A stretch of DNA of 64,000 bases from Culturomica massiliensis (lineage in GTDB: Bacteria; Bacteroidota; Bacteroidia; Bacteroidales; Marinifilaceae). Of the stretch, positions 1 to 9,314 are shown one piece after another. Both the position numbers and the translations under genes were made by a program. Under the pieces are notes generated by a model. The model saw only the letters and a program-made list of their open reading frames with translations. It searched no databases and had not been told where the DNA came from. The stretch lies in assembly GCF_900091655.1 (NCBI RefSeq), contig NZ_LT594621.1, positions 434,001 to 498,000 of the forward strand, given 5' to 3'. Position 1 is the stretch's first letter, and every line of letters starts with the position of its first letter.

Positions 1-195
1 TAGAGAAAGGTGCGGGGGAATTTGCTTATTAGCATCCTGGGTGACATCCGGATGAATATGAATGGTTGCTATGGAAAGAGGACGTGATTTTCTGCAACGG
101 TTTGCAGGAATTTTTCGTTATATAGGTTTGGTTTTGTTTCGGAGATGGCAGGATTCGGTTTACATTTGCGTAATGTATTATAAATAAGGAATGTT
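1..195. other. Upstream region of the first gene
   Basis: No credible gene is seen. The first three bases are TAG and could be the stop of a gene outside the window, but this cannot be tested. A Bacteroidetes -7 element lies near the downstream end and is listed separately. Confidence 0.4.
161..168 (+). promoter_or_regulatory. Putative -7 promoter element
   Basis: TACATTTG matches the Bacteroidetes -7 consensus TAnnTTTG and lies 27 bases before the ATG of the debranching-enzyme gene. A TTTG at 133-136 is 24 bases upstream, slightly further than the usual 19-21, so the -33 assignment is weak. Confidence 0.5.
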
Positions 196-2490
196 ATGAG
201 ATATTTATTACTCGGATTGGTGATTTTGGTAACAGCCTGTACGAAGCAGCAGGAGGAATGCCGTATGGAGCCTTTGAATACCGACAAAATTGCAGTGGCG
301 GTGACTCCTTCCGAAAACCGTGAATATTCGTTTACGGATAAAAAGTCGGGGTATTATTACGGACGTACACAGGAAAATGATTTCGGGGAATGGTTCGCCG
401 GATGGAATGTACGTCAAAAGCGTATTTTTTCGGATTACAAACTATTTGTGGATACGGTTTTTCTGGATCGTCGTAATGCACAGGCAAAGATGTATCCGTA
501 TAAATTGGAGCGGGTATTCGCACAGGCTACAGAGGAATTACTGATGTCCGATAATGAAGCTGTTTTGTATATCCGGCTGACAGATATAAAGGGCAGGTAT
601 ATCGGGATTCAATTGAATACCGGTTTGTTGGCATCAATGAAGCAGGGGACAGACGGACTTACCTATGTTCCCCGGGAAGCGCCGGGGAAAGAAGTGAAGG
701 TTGTGCCTTTCCGTCCGGAAAGAATAGAGTATACTGATAGTGTACTTTGGACTCCGGCCGCTGCCGGAGGTTTTCTGATTGCTTACGGAACGGCTGCCGG
801 ATGTGACTCGCTGATCCGGGATTTCCGGTCGGCCGGGGAACTGAAACTGGCAGCCCGGAAAGAGCGTATGGAAGGTATTTTGCAACGGAATCCGGTGCGG
901 AGTAATCTGGATACACTGGATGAGGCATTGGCTTGGTTGCTGCTGACAACGGACGAGTTGGTGACGGATCAGCAGGGGAAGGGTATTTATGCCGGTTTGC
1001 CCTGGTTTAACGAATATTGGGGACGGGATATGTTTATTTCGATGCCGGGCGCCGTACTGGTGAACGGACAGTTTGAAACAGCGAAAGAAATTTTAGCGGA
1101 TTTTTCCCGTTTTCAGAATAAAGATTCGGTTTCGCAAACGTGGGGCAGGATTCCGAACCGGGCCAATACGGAAGGCATATTGTATAATACGACGGACGGT
1201 ACGCCCCGTTTTGTTATGCAGATTGAAGATTATATTAAATATTCGGGGGATACGGCTTTTATCCGGCAGATTTATCCGGCTGTAGCTTTGAGTATAGATG
1301 CTGCTATCCGTAATTATACGGATGAAAAGGGGTATTTATTGCATGCGGATGCCGATACGTGGATGGATGTGAAGCGGAACGGTATTCCCGGATCGCCGCG
1401 GGGAAACCGGGCGAACGATATACAATCGTTGTGGTATCAGCAGTTGATGGCCGGAAAATATATGGCCGGGTATATGCACGACCGGGTTAAAGCCGGGGAA
1501 TGGGACAGTGTGGCACAACGGTTGAAACAGAATTTTGAAGCCGATTATGTAGACAAAGGACGGGCTTTTATTGCCGATCATCTGAATACAGACGGTTCGC
1601 GGGATGTACAGGTGCGGCCGAATCAACTTTATGTGTTTGAGTTGATCGGAGATGAAGATGTAAAAATGGGTGTTACCCGGAAAGTATGGGAAGAGTTGGT
1701 ATATCCCTGGGGGACGGGTTCTTTGTCACAGAAAGATCCGGATTTTCATCCGCAGCATGAAAATTGGGAATACTATCATAAGGACGATGCTTATCATAAC
1801 GGTACGGTTTGGTTGTGGAACAACGGACATGCTATGCAGCGGATGATAGAGATGGATCAACCCGATATTGCCTGGAAATTGTTTGAGAATATGAATCGTC
1901 AGGCTTTGGCAGAAGGGGCGGTAGGGAGTCTTGCGGAAAATGCGGATGCGCATCCCCGTGAAGGCAAAAATTGGGCGAAACGGTCGGGTACATTCCTGCA
2001 AGCCTGGAGCAATGCCGAGCAGTTGCGGGTGTGGTATCAATATTTTCTGGGTATTCGTCCCGATATGATAAAAGGGGAAATTGTGATAGAGCCGAAATTA
2101 CCGTCAGCAATAACCGGTTTGCAATTTAAGGAACGGATAGGGAAAGGCGTATTGGAAGGTTGTTTTAAACGAAGTGGCGATGTTACGGAATATACTTACC
2201 GGTTGCTGAATGAGGCGGCGGATATTGATTTCCGTTTGCCGCTGTTCGGGAATGTGAGGGTTGGCTTGCAGGCCGGAGACCGATTGACGGTGAAAGACAG
2301 CGGAAGCCGGTTGGCGGTGGTCGTCGCGAATGTGCAAGGGAAAGAACTTTACCGGCACGATTATCCGCTTGTTCCGGAGAAAAAGCGGCTGAAACAATTG
2401 CGGGATGAATTTTTTAAGGATACCCGGTTTGCTGTTCCGGAGAAGCAAGGGAATCTGAAAGCATTGAGTAAGCGATATACGGGAAAGTAA
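196..2490 (+). CDS. Lipoprotein amylo-alpha-1,6-glucosidase-like glycosidase (GDE_C type)
   Basis: This is probably an exported alpha-glucan or oligosaccharide hydrolase of the glycogen-debranching C-terminal (six-hairpin, GH133-like) type. The first 15 residues form a lipoprotein signal ending LVTAC (Cys15). The centre (about residues 230-640) has the family hallmarks WFNEYWGRDMFISMPG, a TWGRIPNR loop and DADTWMD, followed by an (alpha/alpha)6-type repeat of Trp-rich helices. The C-terminal 100 residues look like a beta-domain. Classical debranching enzymes are cytoplasmic, so the lipobox implies a periplasmic or surface role. The gene stands alone: it has its own -7 element and is followed by a strong terminator hairpin. 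The fold family is clear; the exact bond cleaved is inferred. Confidence 0.85.
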   Translation: MRYLLLGLVILVTACTKQQEECRMEPLNTDKIAVAVTPSENREYSFTDKKSGYYYGRTQENDFGEWFAGWNVRQKRIFSDYKLFVDTVFLDRRNAQAKMYPYKLERVFAQATEELLMSDNEAVLYIRLTDIKGRYIGIQLNTGLLASMKQGTDGLTYVPREAPGKEVKVVPFRPERIEYTDSVLWTPAAAGGFLIAYGTAAGCDSLIRDFRSAGELKLAARKERMEGILQRNPVRSNLDTLDEALAWLLLTTDELVTDQQGKGIYAGLPWFNEYWGRDMFISMPGAVLVNGQFETAKEILADFSRFQNKDSVSQTWGRIPNRANTEGILYNTTDGTPRFVMQIEDYIKYSGDTAFIRQIYPAVALSIDAAIRNYTDEKGYLLHADADTWMDVKRNGIPGSPRGNRANDIQSLWYQQLMAGKYMAGYMHDRVKAGEWDSVAQRLKQNFEADYVDKGRAFIADHLNTDGSRDVQVRPNQLYVFELIGDEDVKMGVTRKVWEELVYPWGTGSLSQKDPDFHPQHENWEYYHKDDAYHNGTVWLWNNGHAMQRMIEMDQPDIAWKLFENMNRQALAEGAVGSLAENADAHPREGKNWAKRSGTFLQAWSNAEQLRVWYQYFLGIRPDMIKGEIVIEPKLPSAITGLQFKERIGKGVLEGCFKRSGDVTEYTYRLLNEAADIDFRLPLFGNVRVGLQAGDRLTVKDSGSRLAVVVANVQGKELYRHDYPLVPEKKRLKQLRDEFFKDTRFAVPEKQGNLKALSKRYTGK

Positions 2491-2792
2491 AGTAGGGGAA
2501 AAGTCGGTTTCCGAATGATGGAAACCGGCTTTTTTGTTTATTTAAATCCGTTGATTTAATAAACTTTACGCTTCGATTTTATTTGGCATTAGGTTTAAAA
2601 GAGATGCTGAAAGCGATCCGGATGTATTATGCATACTGAACGATTTGTTATAACCGGAAGTTATACGGTATAACTATTTCGATTCGGTCTATCTCGTGAA
2701 AATGTTGTTCTTTTGCGACGGATTCAGGCGGGGAGTTATCAAAATCTGTCTGAATATCGTTTCAAAGTCAGGGAATATTAAATTCGACAATA
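2491..2792. other. Intergenic region before the YeiH-type gene
   Basis: Apart from the terminator at its start I see no gene, convincing promoter or repeat in this AT-rich stretch. Confidence 0.4.
2501..2536 (+). terminator. Rho-independent terminator
   Basis: A 12-bp stem (2501-2512 with 2520-2531, one G-U pair) and a 7-base loop are followed by a run of six T. It lies 10 bases after the stop of the debranching-like gene. Confidence 0.85.
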
Positions 2793-3833
2793 ATGAAGTT
2801 AAGTGAAAAAAGAAGCAATATGCTTCACGGGGTTCTGCTCATCGCACTTTTTTCGTGTGCGGCATTTTATATCGGAGATACGGTTATTATGAGAAAGCTG
2901 TCTTTCAGCCCTTTGATTATCGGTATTATTTTGGGGATGCTGTATGCGAATAGTTTGCGGAACCGTTTGCCGGAAACCTGGGTGCCCGGTATTTTATTCA
3001 GTTCCAAGCAACTGTTGCGTTTGGGTATTATATTATACGGTTTTCGTCTTACTTTTCAGAATATCGTGGATGTCGGACTTTCGGCAATTTTGATCGATGC
3101 TACTGTGGTGACTGTTACTATTATAGGGGGAGTGTTTGTGGGACGATTGCTGAAAATGGATAAGGATGTTGCTTTACTGACCTCTATCGGAAGCGGGATA
3201 TGCGGTGCCGCCGCTATATTGGGAGCCGAGGCTACCATTAAGAGTAAACCGTTTAAAACAGCAGTCGCTGTATCGACGGTGGTGATTTTCGGAACGATCT
3301 CGATGTTTTTGTATCCGGTATTGTATCGTAACGGGATTGTAGATTTATCGTCCGAACAGATGGGACTGTATACAGGGTCGACTTTACATGAGGTGGCACA
3401 TGTGGTAGGAGCCGGAAATGCGATGGGTAAAGAGATTTCGGATGTGGCTATTATTGTGAAAATGATCCGGGTGATTATGCTGGTACCGGTTTTGCTGGTA
3501 CTTAGTTATCTGATTTCGTTAGCCAGACGGAAATTACAGCCGGTGGCCGGAACTACCGGAGGCGAAGCTACCGGAAAGATTACCATCCCTTGGTTTGCGC
3601 TGGGGTTTCTGGCCGTGATCGGCTTCAATTCTTTCGATTTATTGCCTGTAAGTTTGGTTGATTTCATCAACAATGTGGATACATTTTTATTGACGATGGC
3701 TATGACGGCATTGGGAGCGGAAACAAGTATCGAGAAGTTTAAAAAAGCGGGAGCAAAGCCATTTATACTGGCGTTGATTCTGTACGGTTGGTTGTTGACA
3801 GGTGGGTATGTACTGGTGAAACTTATCGTATAA
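2793..3833 (+). CDS. YeiH/YadS-family (UPF0324) membrane protein, putative sulfate exporter
   Basis: This is an integral inner-membrane protein of the Cons_hypoth698/YeiH family, whose members are annotated as putative sulfate or anion exporters, often on thin evidence. The 346 residues contain about ten hydrophobic helices. Typical family segments are SPLIIGIILGM near the N-terminus, the Gly/Ala-rich SIGSGICGAAAILGAE (about residues 130-145) and TLHEVAHVVGAG (about 197-208). It is not obviously in an operon; many family members sit beside a LysR regulator, which is absent here. The family call is confident, the substrate is not. Confidence 0.85.
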   Translation: MKLSEKRSNMLHGVLLIALFSCAAFYIGDTVIMRKLSFSPLIIGIILGMLYANSLRNRLPETWVPGILFSSKQLLRLGIILYGFRLTFQNIVDVGLSAILIDATVVTVTIIGGVFVGRLLKMDKDVALLTSIGSGICGAAAILGAEATIKSKPFKTAVAVSTVVIFGTISMFLYPVLYRNGIVDLSSEQMGLYTGSTLHEVAHVVGAGNAMGKEISDVAIIVKMIRVIMLVPVLLVLSYLISLARRKLQPVAGTTGGEATGKITIPWFALGFLAVIGFNSFDLLPVSLVDFINNVDTFLLTMAMTALGAETSIEKFKKAGAKPFILALILYGWLLTGGYVLVKLIV

Positions 3834-4002
3834 TAGATCATGTTAGGTTTTAGATTTATGATGGAAAGGTCATAAAAGTACAGAGGCAGGAACGATCGGT
3901 TTCCGGTTAGATGAAGACAGGTTTTCCTATTTGAAAAATTGACTTTCAATCAAAGATCGACAGTTGTTTGTTTATAAATGATGACGCCGGAAAACGGTAT
4001 TA

Positions 4003-4869
4003 TCAGAATTTGATCAGCATTTTTTGTACGTACTCCCGGTATTCGCTGGGGGTACTTCCTTTTTTCTTGCGGAAGATACGGATGAAGTTCGACAAGTTGT
4101 TGAATCCGCAGGAGTAACATACTTCAGCAATGCTGTGTGTGGTGTCGAAAAGCATTTGACAGGCTTTACCGATACGCAGGTCGTTGACATAGTCGATAAA
4201 GGTACGTCCGGTTCTTTTTTTGAAAAAGTGGCTGAAAGCGGATTCCGACATGCCTACCAGATCTGCGACGGCGGCGAGGTTGACTTCGTCTTCGATGTGT
4301 TGTTGAATGTATTCGCAGGCTTTGGAGATACGCCGGCTTTTGGATTCCCTGACGATGTTTGAGATGTCGTAAGAACTACTGGTGAGCAGATGCTGGTTGC
4401 GGGATACAGCCAGGTCGTACAAAATTGAAAAGAACGATAAGGCCGTGTCGAAGCCATGCATTTGTGTCAGTTCCAAAATTTTTTCTTTCATATCTTTTTT
4501 GACATTTTCCGAAAATTCTATGCCTTGTTTGGAGCGTTCCAGTAATTCGCGTATGGGACCGAATAATCGTTTGTTTAGTATCGGAAAATCAAGCAGTTGG
4601 TCGTGGAATTGGATCGTAATGACATGATTACCTTCAATGGTTTCTCCTCGCCAGGCGTGCGGGAGGTTGGGACCTGTCATGACGAGATCGAGTCCTCCGA
4701 ATTCGTTGATGGAATCACCTACAATCCGTTTTCCACAGGTATTTATTACCAGATTTATTTCGTATTCGGAATGATAGTGTACCGGATACACAAAATCAGC
4801 ATTGGGATGATTAAGGACAATAAACAGGTCTTCACCGGACAGTGGGGTAATTTCTTTTTGGATTTCCAT
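4003..4869 (-). CDS. AraC-family transcriptional regulator
   Basis: The N-terminal half is a cupin-like sensor domain (HYHSEYEINLV, about residues 30-40). The C-terminal 100 residues hold the paired helix-turn-helix of the AraC family (NLAAVADLVGMSESAFSHFF, then ...CYSCGFNNLSNFIRIFRKKKGSTPSEYR). I chose the Met whose codon ends at 4869: a promoter lies just upstream, so the longer frame to 4938 would be untranscribed. It is divergent from the symporter gene and is the only transcription factor near the utilisation locus. It is therefore the likely local activator responding to an imported sugar; that is inference. Confidence 0.9.
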   Translation of the reverse strand: MEIQKEITPLSGEDLFIVLNHPNADFVYPVHYHSEYEINLVINTCGKRIVGDSINEFGGLDLVMTGPNLPHAWRGETIEGNHVITIQFHDQLLDFPILNKRLFGPIRELLERSKQGIEFSENVKKDMKEKILELTQMHGFDTALSFFSILYDLAVSRNQHLLTSSSYDISNIVRESKSRRISKACEYIQQHIEDEVNLAAVADLVGMSESAFSHFFKKRTGRTFIDYVNDLRIGKACQMLFDTTHSIAEVCYSCGFNNLSNFIRIFRKKKGSTPSEYREYVQKMLIKF

Positions 4870-4886
4870 AGCTGTAAAATTTGAAA

Positions 4887-4918
4887 CAAATATAATAAAG
4901 GTTGTGTCTTTTTTCAAA
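4887..4918 (-). promoter_or_regulatory. Promoter of the AraC-family gene
   Basis: On the minus strand TTTG (complement of 4915-4918) is separated by 20 bases from TATATTTG (complement of 4887-4894). This is a textbook Bacteroidetes sigma-ABfr promoter, about 18 bases before the chosen ATG. Confidence 0.75.
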
Positions 4919-4969
4919 AATGTATAGTTAATCAACAAAAAAATATATCGTTCTGCGTATTTTATCGTC

Positions 4970-4977
4970 TACATTTG
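4970..4977 (+). promoter_or_regulatory. -7 element of the symporter gene
   Basis: TACATTTG fits TAnnTTTG. The expected -33 TTTG is missing, which suits an activator-dependent promoter. Its position makes a start codon at 4980 unlikely and supports the ATG at 5004. Confidence 0.6.
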
Positions 4978-5003
4978 TATTGTTCATTTTAAGCGAGAAG
5001 AAT

Positions 5004-6581
5004 ATGATGTCGGTTTCTGTCGGTTTTTGGGATTTGCTGATTGTAGCGGTTTATTTAATTTTTATTATTTGGTGGGGTGTGCGTCACGGCATGAGCCGGG
5101 ATACCCGTTCTTATTTTCTGGCCGGCAGGAGTATGCCCTGGTGGATTGTCGGACTGTCGCTTTTTGCGGCCAGTATTTCGAGTACGACCCTGATCGGACA
5201 ATCGGGAGATGCTTATCACACAGGTATTGCTGTTTTCAATTACAATCTGACGGGTGTCATCGTCATGGTATTTTTTCTTTTCTTTCTGCTTCCTTTATAT
5301 CTGAAGTCGAATATTTTCACAATCCCGGAGTTTCTGGAAAAACGTTTTGACAAACGTTCCCGCTATTATTTTTCGGGGATTTGTATTATCGGTAATATAT
5401 TTCTGGATGCTGCCGGAGCTTTGTATGCGGCAGCTTTGATTATCAAGCTGATATTGCCGGAGGCCGATTTGCAGACGGTAATTATTATTTTCGGTATTAT
5501 TGCGGCTTCCTATACGATTCCGGGTGGTTTGTCGTCGGCTATTAATGCCGAACTGATACAGGCGGTGATTTTGATTGTCGGATCGGTGATTCTGACGGTG
5601 TTTTGCTTTCGGGAAGGTGGAGCATATTTATCCGGGTTGTTGGCTGACGGTGATTTTTCCGTGAAGCTGATACGTCCGTTGGATGATCCTTCTACGCCCT
5701 GGTTGGGGTTGATTGTGGGAATGCCGGTGTTGGGCATCTATTTTTGGGCGAACAATCAGACTTTGGTGCAACGGGTATTGAGTGCAAAGAGTGTGGATGA
5801 GGGACGGAAAGGGATTCTTCTGACGGGGTTTCTGACATTATTGACTTTGGTGATTATCGTTTTTCCGGGAATTATATCCCGTTATCTGTTTCCCGGTTTA
5901 GAGAAACCGGATATGGTATATCCCAATATGGTGATGCAATTGATGCCGGTAGGTTTGTTGGGCGTTATGCTGGCCGCTTTGCTGGCCGCCTTGACGTCTA
6001 CACTGAGTGCTATATTGAATTCAACTTCTACTTTGTTTACGATGGATTTCTATGCTCAGTTGAATAAGAAAGCCGATTCGGCATCTTTGGTGAAAGTCGG
6101 GAAAGTGGCTTCTTTGGTAATTATTGTATTGGCGATGTTGTGGGCACCTTATATCGGAAAATTCGGTTCGTTGCTGAAGTATTATCAGGAGATGTTGTCG
6201 TATATTGCTCCTCCTGTGGTCGCAGCTTTTCTTTTGGGTGTATTCGGAAAGTGGGTGAATGGCAGTGGGGTATTTATCGGTTTGTTGGGGGGATTGGGGA
6301 TAGCGGTATGTATGTTGTTTTTTAAAGAAATGATATTCGGCAATATGCACTTTTTGTTGATTGTACCTTATCTTTTGACAGCGAGTATGGTGATTATGGT
6401 TGTGGCCAGCTTGTTTTTTAAAAAACCTTCTCCGGAAAAGTTGGAAAATACAACTTTCAACATGGCGGATTTCAGACAGGAAACGACAGATTTAAAGGAA
6501 GTAAAGTGGTTCCGGAATTATCGTTTCTGGTCGCTGGTATTGTTAGCGGGGTGTGCTTTGATTTGGGTATTGCTTTATTGA
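5004..6581 (+). CDS. Sodium:solute symporter (SSS family)
   Basis: This inner-membrane transporter of the SSS/SLC5 fold uses the sodium gradient to import a small solute, here most likely a mono- or disaccharide. About 13 hydrophobic helices are visible, with family segments SRDTRSYFLAGRSMPWW (helix 1-2 loop), ASISSTTLIGQSGDAY and GGLSSAINAELIQ. The start at 5004 (MMSVSVGFWDLL) is chosen over an upstream TTG at 4980 because the -7 element overlaps that region; 5007 is equally possible. It is divergent from the AraC-type regulator and is followed after 33 bases by the GH130 gene. The pairing suggests that the imported product feeds the cytoplasmic phosphorylase. Confidence 0.9.
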   Translation: MMSVSVGFWDLLIVAVYLIFIIWWGVRHGMSRDTRSYFLAGRSMPWWIVGLSLFAASISSTTLIGQSGDAYHTGIAVFNYNLTGVIVMVFFLFFLLPLYLKSNIFTIPEFLEKRFDKRSRYYFSGICIIGNIFLDAAGALYAAALIIKLILPEADLQTVIIIFGIIAASYTIPGGLSSAINAELIQAVILIVGSVILTVFCFREGGAYLSGLLADGDFSVKLIRPLDDPSTPWLGLIVGMPVLGIYFWANNQTLVQRVLSAKSVDEGRKGILLTGFLTLLTLVIIVFPGIISRYLFPGLEKPDMVYPNMVMQLMPVGLLGVMLAALLAALTSTLSAILNSTSTLFTMDFYAQLNKKADSASLVKVGKVASLVIIVLAMLWAPYIGKFGSLLKYYQEMLSYIAPPVVAAFLLGVFGKWVNGSGVFIGLLGGLGIAVCMLFFKEMIFGNMHFLLIVPYLLTASMVIMVVASLFFKKPSPEKLENTTFNMADFRQETTDLKEVKWFRNYRFWSLVLLAGCALIWVLLY

Positions 6582-6614
6582 TTAATCGGAAAACAGAATA
6601 AATGTGTATGTATT

Positions 6615-7643
6615 ATGAAATTGATGAAATTTAGTGGGAATCCTGTTTTAAAGCCGAATCCGGAGGTGGAATGGGAAAGTTTGATTGTATGTAATCCGGG
6701 GGTGTGGTATGAAAACGATACTTTTTTTATGCTATACCGGGCGGCCGGGAACGATGTGGAGCATGTTATTCGTTTCGGTCTGGCGGTGAGTAAGAACGGT
6801 TATGATTTTAAGCGGGTGTCCGAACGTCCGGTTTTTGTACCCAGTAGTGACGGACCGGATTCGGGATGCGTGGAGGATCCCCGGATTGTTAAATTTGATG
6901 AGGATTATTATATTACGTATGCGTATCGTCCTTTTCCTCCGGGACAGTATTGGACGTTTGGCCATGATGAGGTGTTGCTGCCGGAGTGCGGAGGACAGGC
7001 TCCGTTAGCTTTAAAGAAAAATCTGGGGTGTAGCGGATTGGCTATTACCCGTGATTTCCATACATTCAGACGGTTGGGGCGGCTGACTTCTCCGATGTTG
7101 GACGACCGGGATGTGATTTTGTTTCCCGAGAAAGTGGGGAAATATTATGTGATGCTTCACCGTCCGAAAGAATATACCGGTGCGGAGTACGGGGTGAAAT
7201 ACCCTTCGATATGGGTGAAGTTTTCAGATGATTTATTGAGTTGGGAGGATAAGGAGAGTCATTTGTTGATTACCGGCCGGGAAAATACGTGGGAGGAAAA
7301 GATCGGAGGAGCCACTCCGCCGTTAAAAACGGATAAAGGATGGCTGATGTTGTATCACGGTGTTGAACACGGGGGTAGGGGATATTACCGGGTGGGCGCC
7401 GTATTGTTGGATAAAGAAAATCCTTTGAAGGTGTTGGCGCGTACGCCGGATTGTATTCTGGAACCGGAATTTAACTATGAGTTGTGCGGTAATTACCAGG
7501 GGTGTGTGTTTCCAACCGGAAATGTGATCGTGGAGGATATGTTGTATGTGTATTACGGTTGTGCTGATAAGTATATCGGTTTGGCTACCTGCCGGGTGGA
7601 AGAGTTGACGGATTTCCTGTTAAATGACTGTAAAGTGTGTTAA
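6615..7643 (+). CDS. GH130-family glycoside phosphorylase
   Basis: GH130 enzymes phosphorolyse beta-mannosides such as mannosyl-glucose or mannosyl-N-acetylglucosamine to mannose 1-phosphate; a few are hydrolases. The five-bladed propeller signatures are present: NPVLKPNP at the N-terminus, GCVEDPRI with the presumed general acid Asp88, LFPEK...MLHRP, and GGATPPLKTDKGWLMLYHGV. The His in YHGV and the Arg in HRP are the kind of residues that bind phosphate, favouring a phosphorylase. There is no signal peptide, so it acts in the cytoplasm. It sits in a row with the symporter, and the next gene starts 72 bases later. The family is certain; the subfamily and exact disaccharide are not. Confidence 0.9.
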   Translation: MKLMKFSGNPVLKPNPEVEWESLIVCNPGVWYENDTFFMLYRAAGNDVEHVIRFGLAVSKNGYDFKRVSERPVFVPSSDGPDSGCVEDPRIVKFDEDYYITYAYRPFPPGQYWTFGHDEVLLPECGGQAPLALKKNLGCSGLAITRDFHTFRRLGRLTSPMLDDRDVILFPEKVGKYYVMLHRPKEYTGAEYGVKYPSIWVKFSDDLLSWEDKESHLLITGRENTWEEKIGGATPPLKTDKGWLMLYHGVEHGGRGYYRVGAVLLDKENPLKVLARTPDCILEPEFNYELCGNYQGCVFPTGNVIVEDMLYVYYGCADKYIGLATCRVEELTDFLLNDCKVC

Positions 7644-7715
7644 GGATTTCCGGCAGTGTGTTTTATTGTTTTATTTTTATCAAAAAATAAGTGTGTAAGT
7701 GCTAAAATAAAAAGT

Positions 7716-9314
7716 ATGTATAAGAGTTTACTATTTATATTGGGAGTTGTATTTTCCGGTTTGTGGTGGTCTTGTGAACGGGCAGCGGAGCAGTATGACA
7801 TTGTGGTTTACGGCGGTACGCCGGCCGGGATCATGGCAGCTATACAGGGACAGAAAATGGGGAAAAAAGTGATCTTACTGGAGCCGGAAAGCCGGATTGG
7901 TGGATTGACGGCAGGTGGACTGGGAGATACGGATCACGGTAAAATTTCGACGATAGGCGGCTTGGCCGCGGATTTTTATCGGCGGATAGGTGTCAAATAC
8001 GGACAACCGGAGGCTGTGTGGCAATTCGAGCCGAAGGTGGCTTTAGCGGTATTTCAGGAGTTGATTGCGGAAAACAAAGTGGATTTAAAATACCATGAAC
8101 GTTTGGATTTGGATAACGGAGTTGCGAAAGAGGGCAGCCGGATTGTTTCTATCCGGATGGAATCGGGAAATGTCTATAAAGGAAAAGTTTTTATTGATGC
8201 GACTTACGAAGGAGATCTGATGGCTAAGGCCGGAGTTTCTTATTTTGTCGGCAGAGAAGGAAATGCCAGGTACGGAGAAAAGAATAACGGTATCCGTCCG
8301 GAAGGAGAGAATGAATTGCCGGGTGGTATCGATCCCTATCGCGTTGCGGGAGACCCGGCCAGCGGTTTGTTACCCCGGGTGAATGCAGATGCCGGAGGAA
8401 ATGCAGGGGATGAGGATACGAAGGTGCAGGCATATTGTTATCGGATGTGCCTGACGGATTCGGTGGAGAACCGTATTTTTATCGAGAAACCGGAAGGATA
8501 TGACGAAATGGAATACGAGTTGTTGTTCCGGGCTCTGGAAAAGGGAATGCCTAAAGACAGGTGTTTTAAGCTGCATCTGGTCGGCAACCGGAAAACGGAT
8601 TCAAATAATCATTACGGGGTATCGACCGATTATAACGGCGGTAATCATAATTATCCCGAAGCCGGTTATGCGGAACGGGAAAAGATACGGAAACAGCATG
8701 AAACGTATCAAAAGGGATTGGTGTGGACTTTACAGAATCATCCGAGGGTACCGCAAGAAGTGCGTGCGTATTATGCGGCCTGGGGATTGCCGAAGGATGA
8801 GTTTGTAGAGAACGGACATTGGACACCGCAATTGTATATCCGCGAGAGCCGTCGTATGACAGGAGACTATGTGGTGACGGAAAATGTGGTTCGTTTGCGT
8901 GAGCCCGTGAGTGATCCGGTGGGATTGGGATCGTATGCGATAGATTCACATCACACTCAGTATTGTCTGGATAAAGAAGGGTATGTACGTTCGGAAGGCG
9001 GTTTTTATCTTCCGTTGAAGCAGCCTTACCAGATCAGTTATAAGGTGATGTTACCCAAAAAGCAAGAGTGTGCGAATTTGCTGGTTCCGGTCTGTGTGTC
9101 GGCTACTCATGCGGCTTATGGCTCTATCCGTATGGAGCCGGTATTTATGATTCTGGGACAGTCGGCGGCTTCGGCAGCGGCTTTGTGTATAGAGAAAGGA
9201 ATAGATGTACAGGATTTGGATTACGCCGATTTGCATAAAGAATTGGTGAAGGGGGAGCAAATTCTCGAAAATCCGGATAATGAAGCGTATAAGGTGAATG
9301 CTTTTGAAAAATAA
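7716..9314 (+). CDS. Exported FAD-dependent oxidoreductase (FAD_oxidored family), paralogue 1
   Basis: It begins with a signal sequence ending WWSC (Cys20), a possible lipoprotein site. The mature N-terminus is a Rossmann FAD-binding segment, YDIVVYGGTPAGIMAA, then LLEPESRIGGLTAGGLG, both typical of PF12831. FIDATYEGDLMAKAGV and the C-terminal CVSATHAAYGSIRMEP...GQSAASAA are also family features. The start at 7716 is preferred over the in-frame codon at 7656 because it gives a clean signal peptide. Family members are common in Bacteroidetes glycan loci but their substrate is generally unknown. It is the most divergent of three paralogues in this locus, and its end overlaps the next gene by 17 bases. 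Confidence 0.85.
   Translation: MYKSLLFILGVVFSGLWWSCERAAEQYDIVVYGGTPAGIMAAIQGQKMGKKVILLEPESRIGGLTAGGLGDTDHGKISTIGGLAADFYRRIGVKYGQPEAVWQFEPKVALAVFQELIAENKVDLKYHERLDLDNGVAKEGSRIVSIRMESGNVYKGKVFIDATYEGDLMAKAGVSYFVGREGNARYGEKNNGIRPEGENELPGGIDPYRVAGDPASGLLPRVNADAGGNAGDEDTKVQAYCYRMCLTDSVENRIFIEKPEGYDEMEYELLFRALEKGMPKDRCFKLHLVGNRKTDSNNHYGVSTDYNGGNHNYPEAGYAEREKIRKQHETYQKGLVWTLQNHPRVPQEVRAYYAAWGLPKDEFVENGHWTPQLYIRESRRMTGDYVVTENVVRLREPVSDPVGLGSYAIDSHHTQYCLDKEGYVRSEGGFYLPLKQPYQISYKVMLPKKQECANLLVPVCVSATHAAYGSIRMEPVFMILGQSAASAAALCIEKGIDVQDLDYADLHKELVKGEQILENPDNEAYKVNAFEK

Noticed and set aside
4870..4938. N-terminal extension of the AraC-family protein
   Set aside because: A complete promoter lies within it, so it would not be transcribed.
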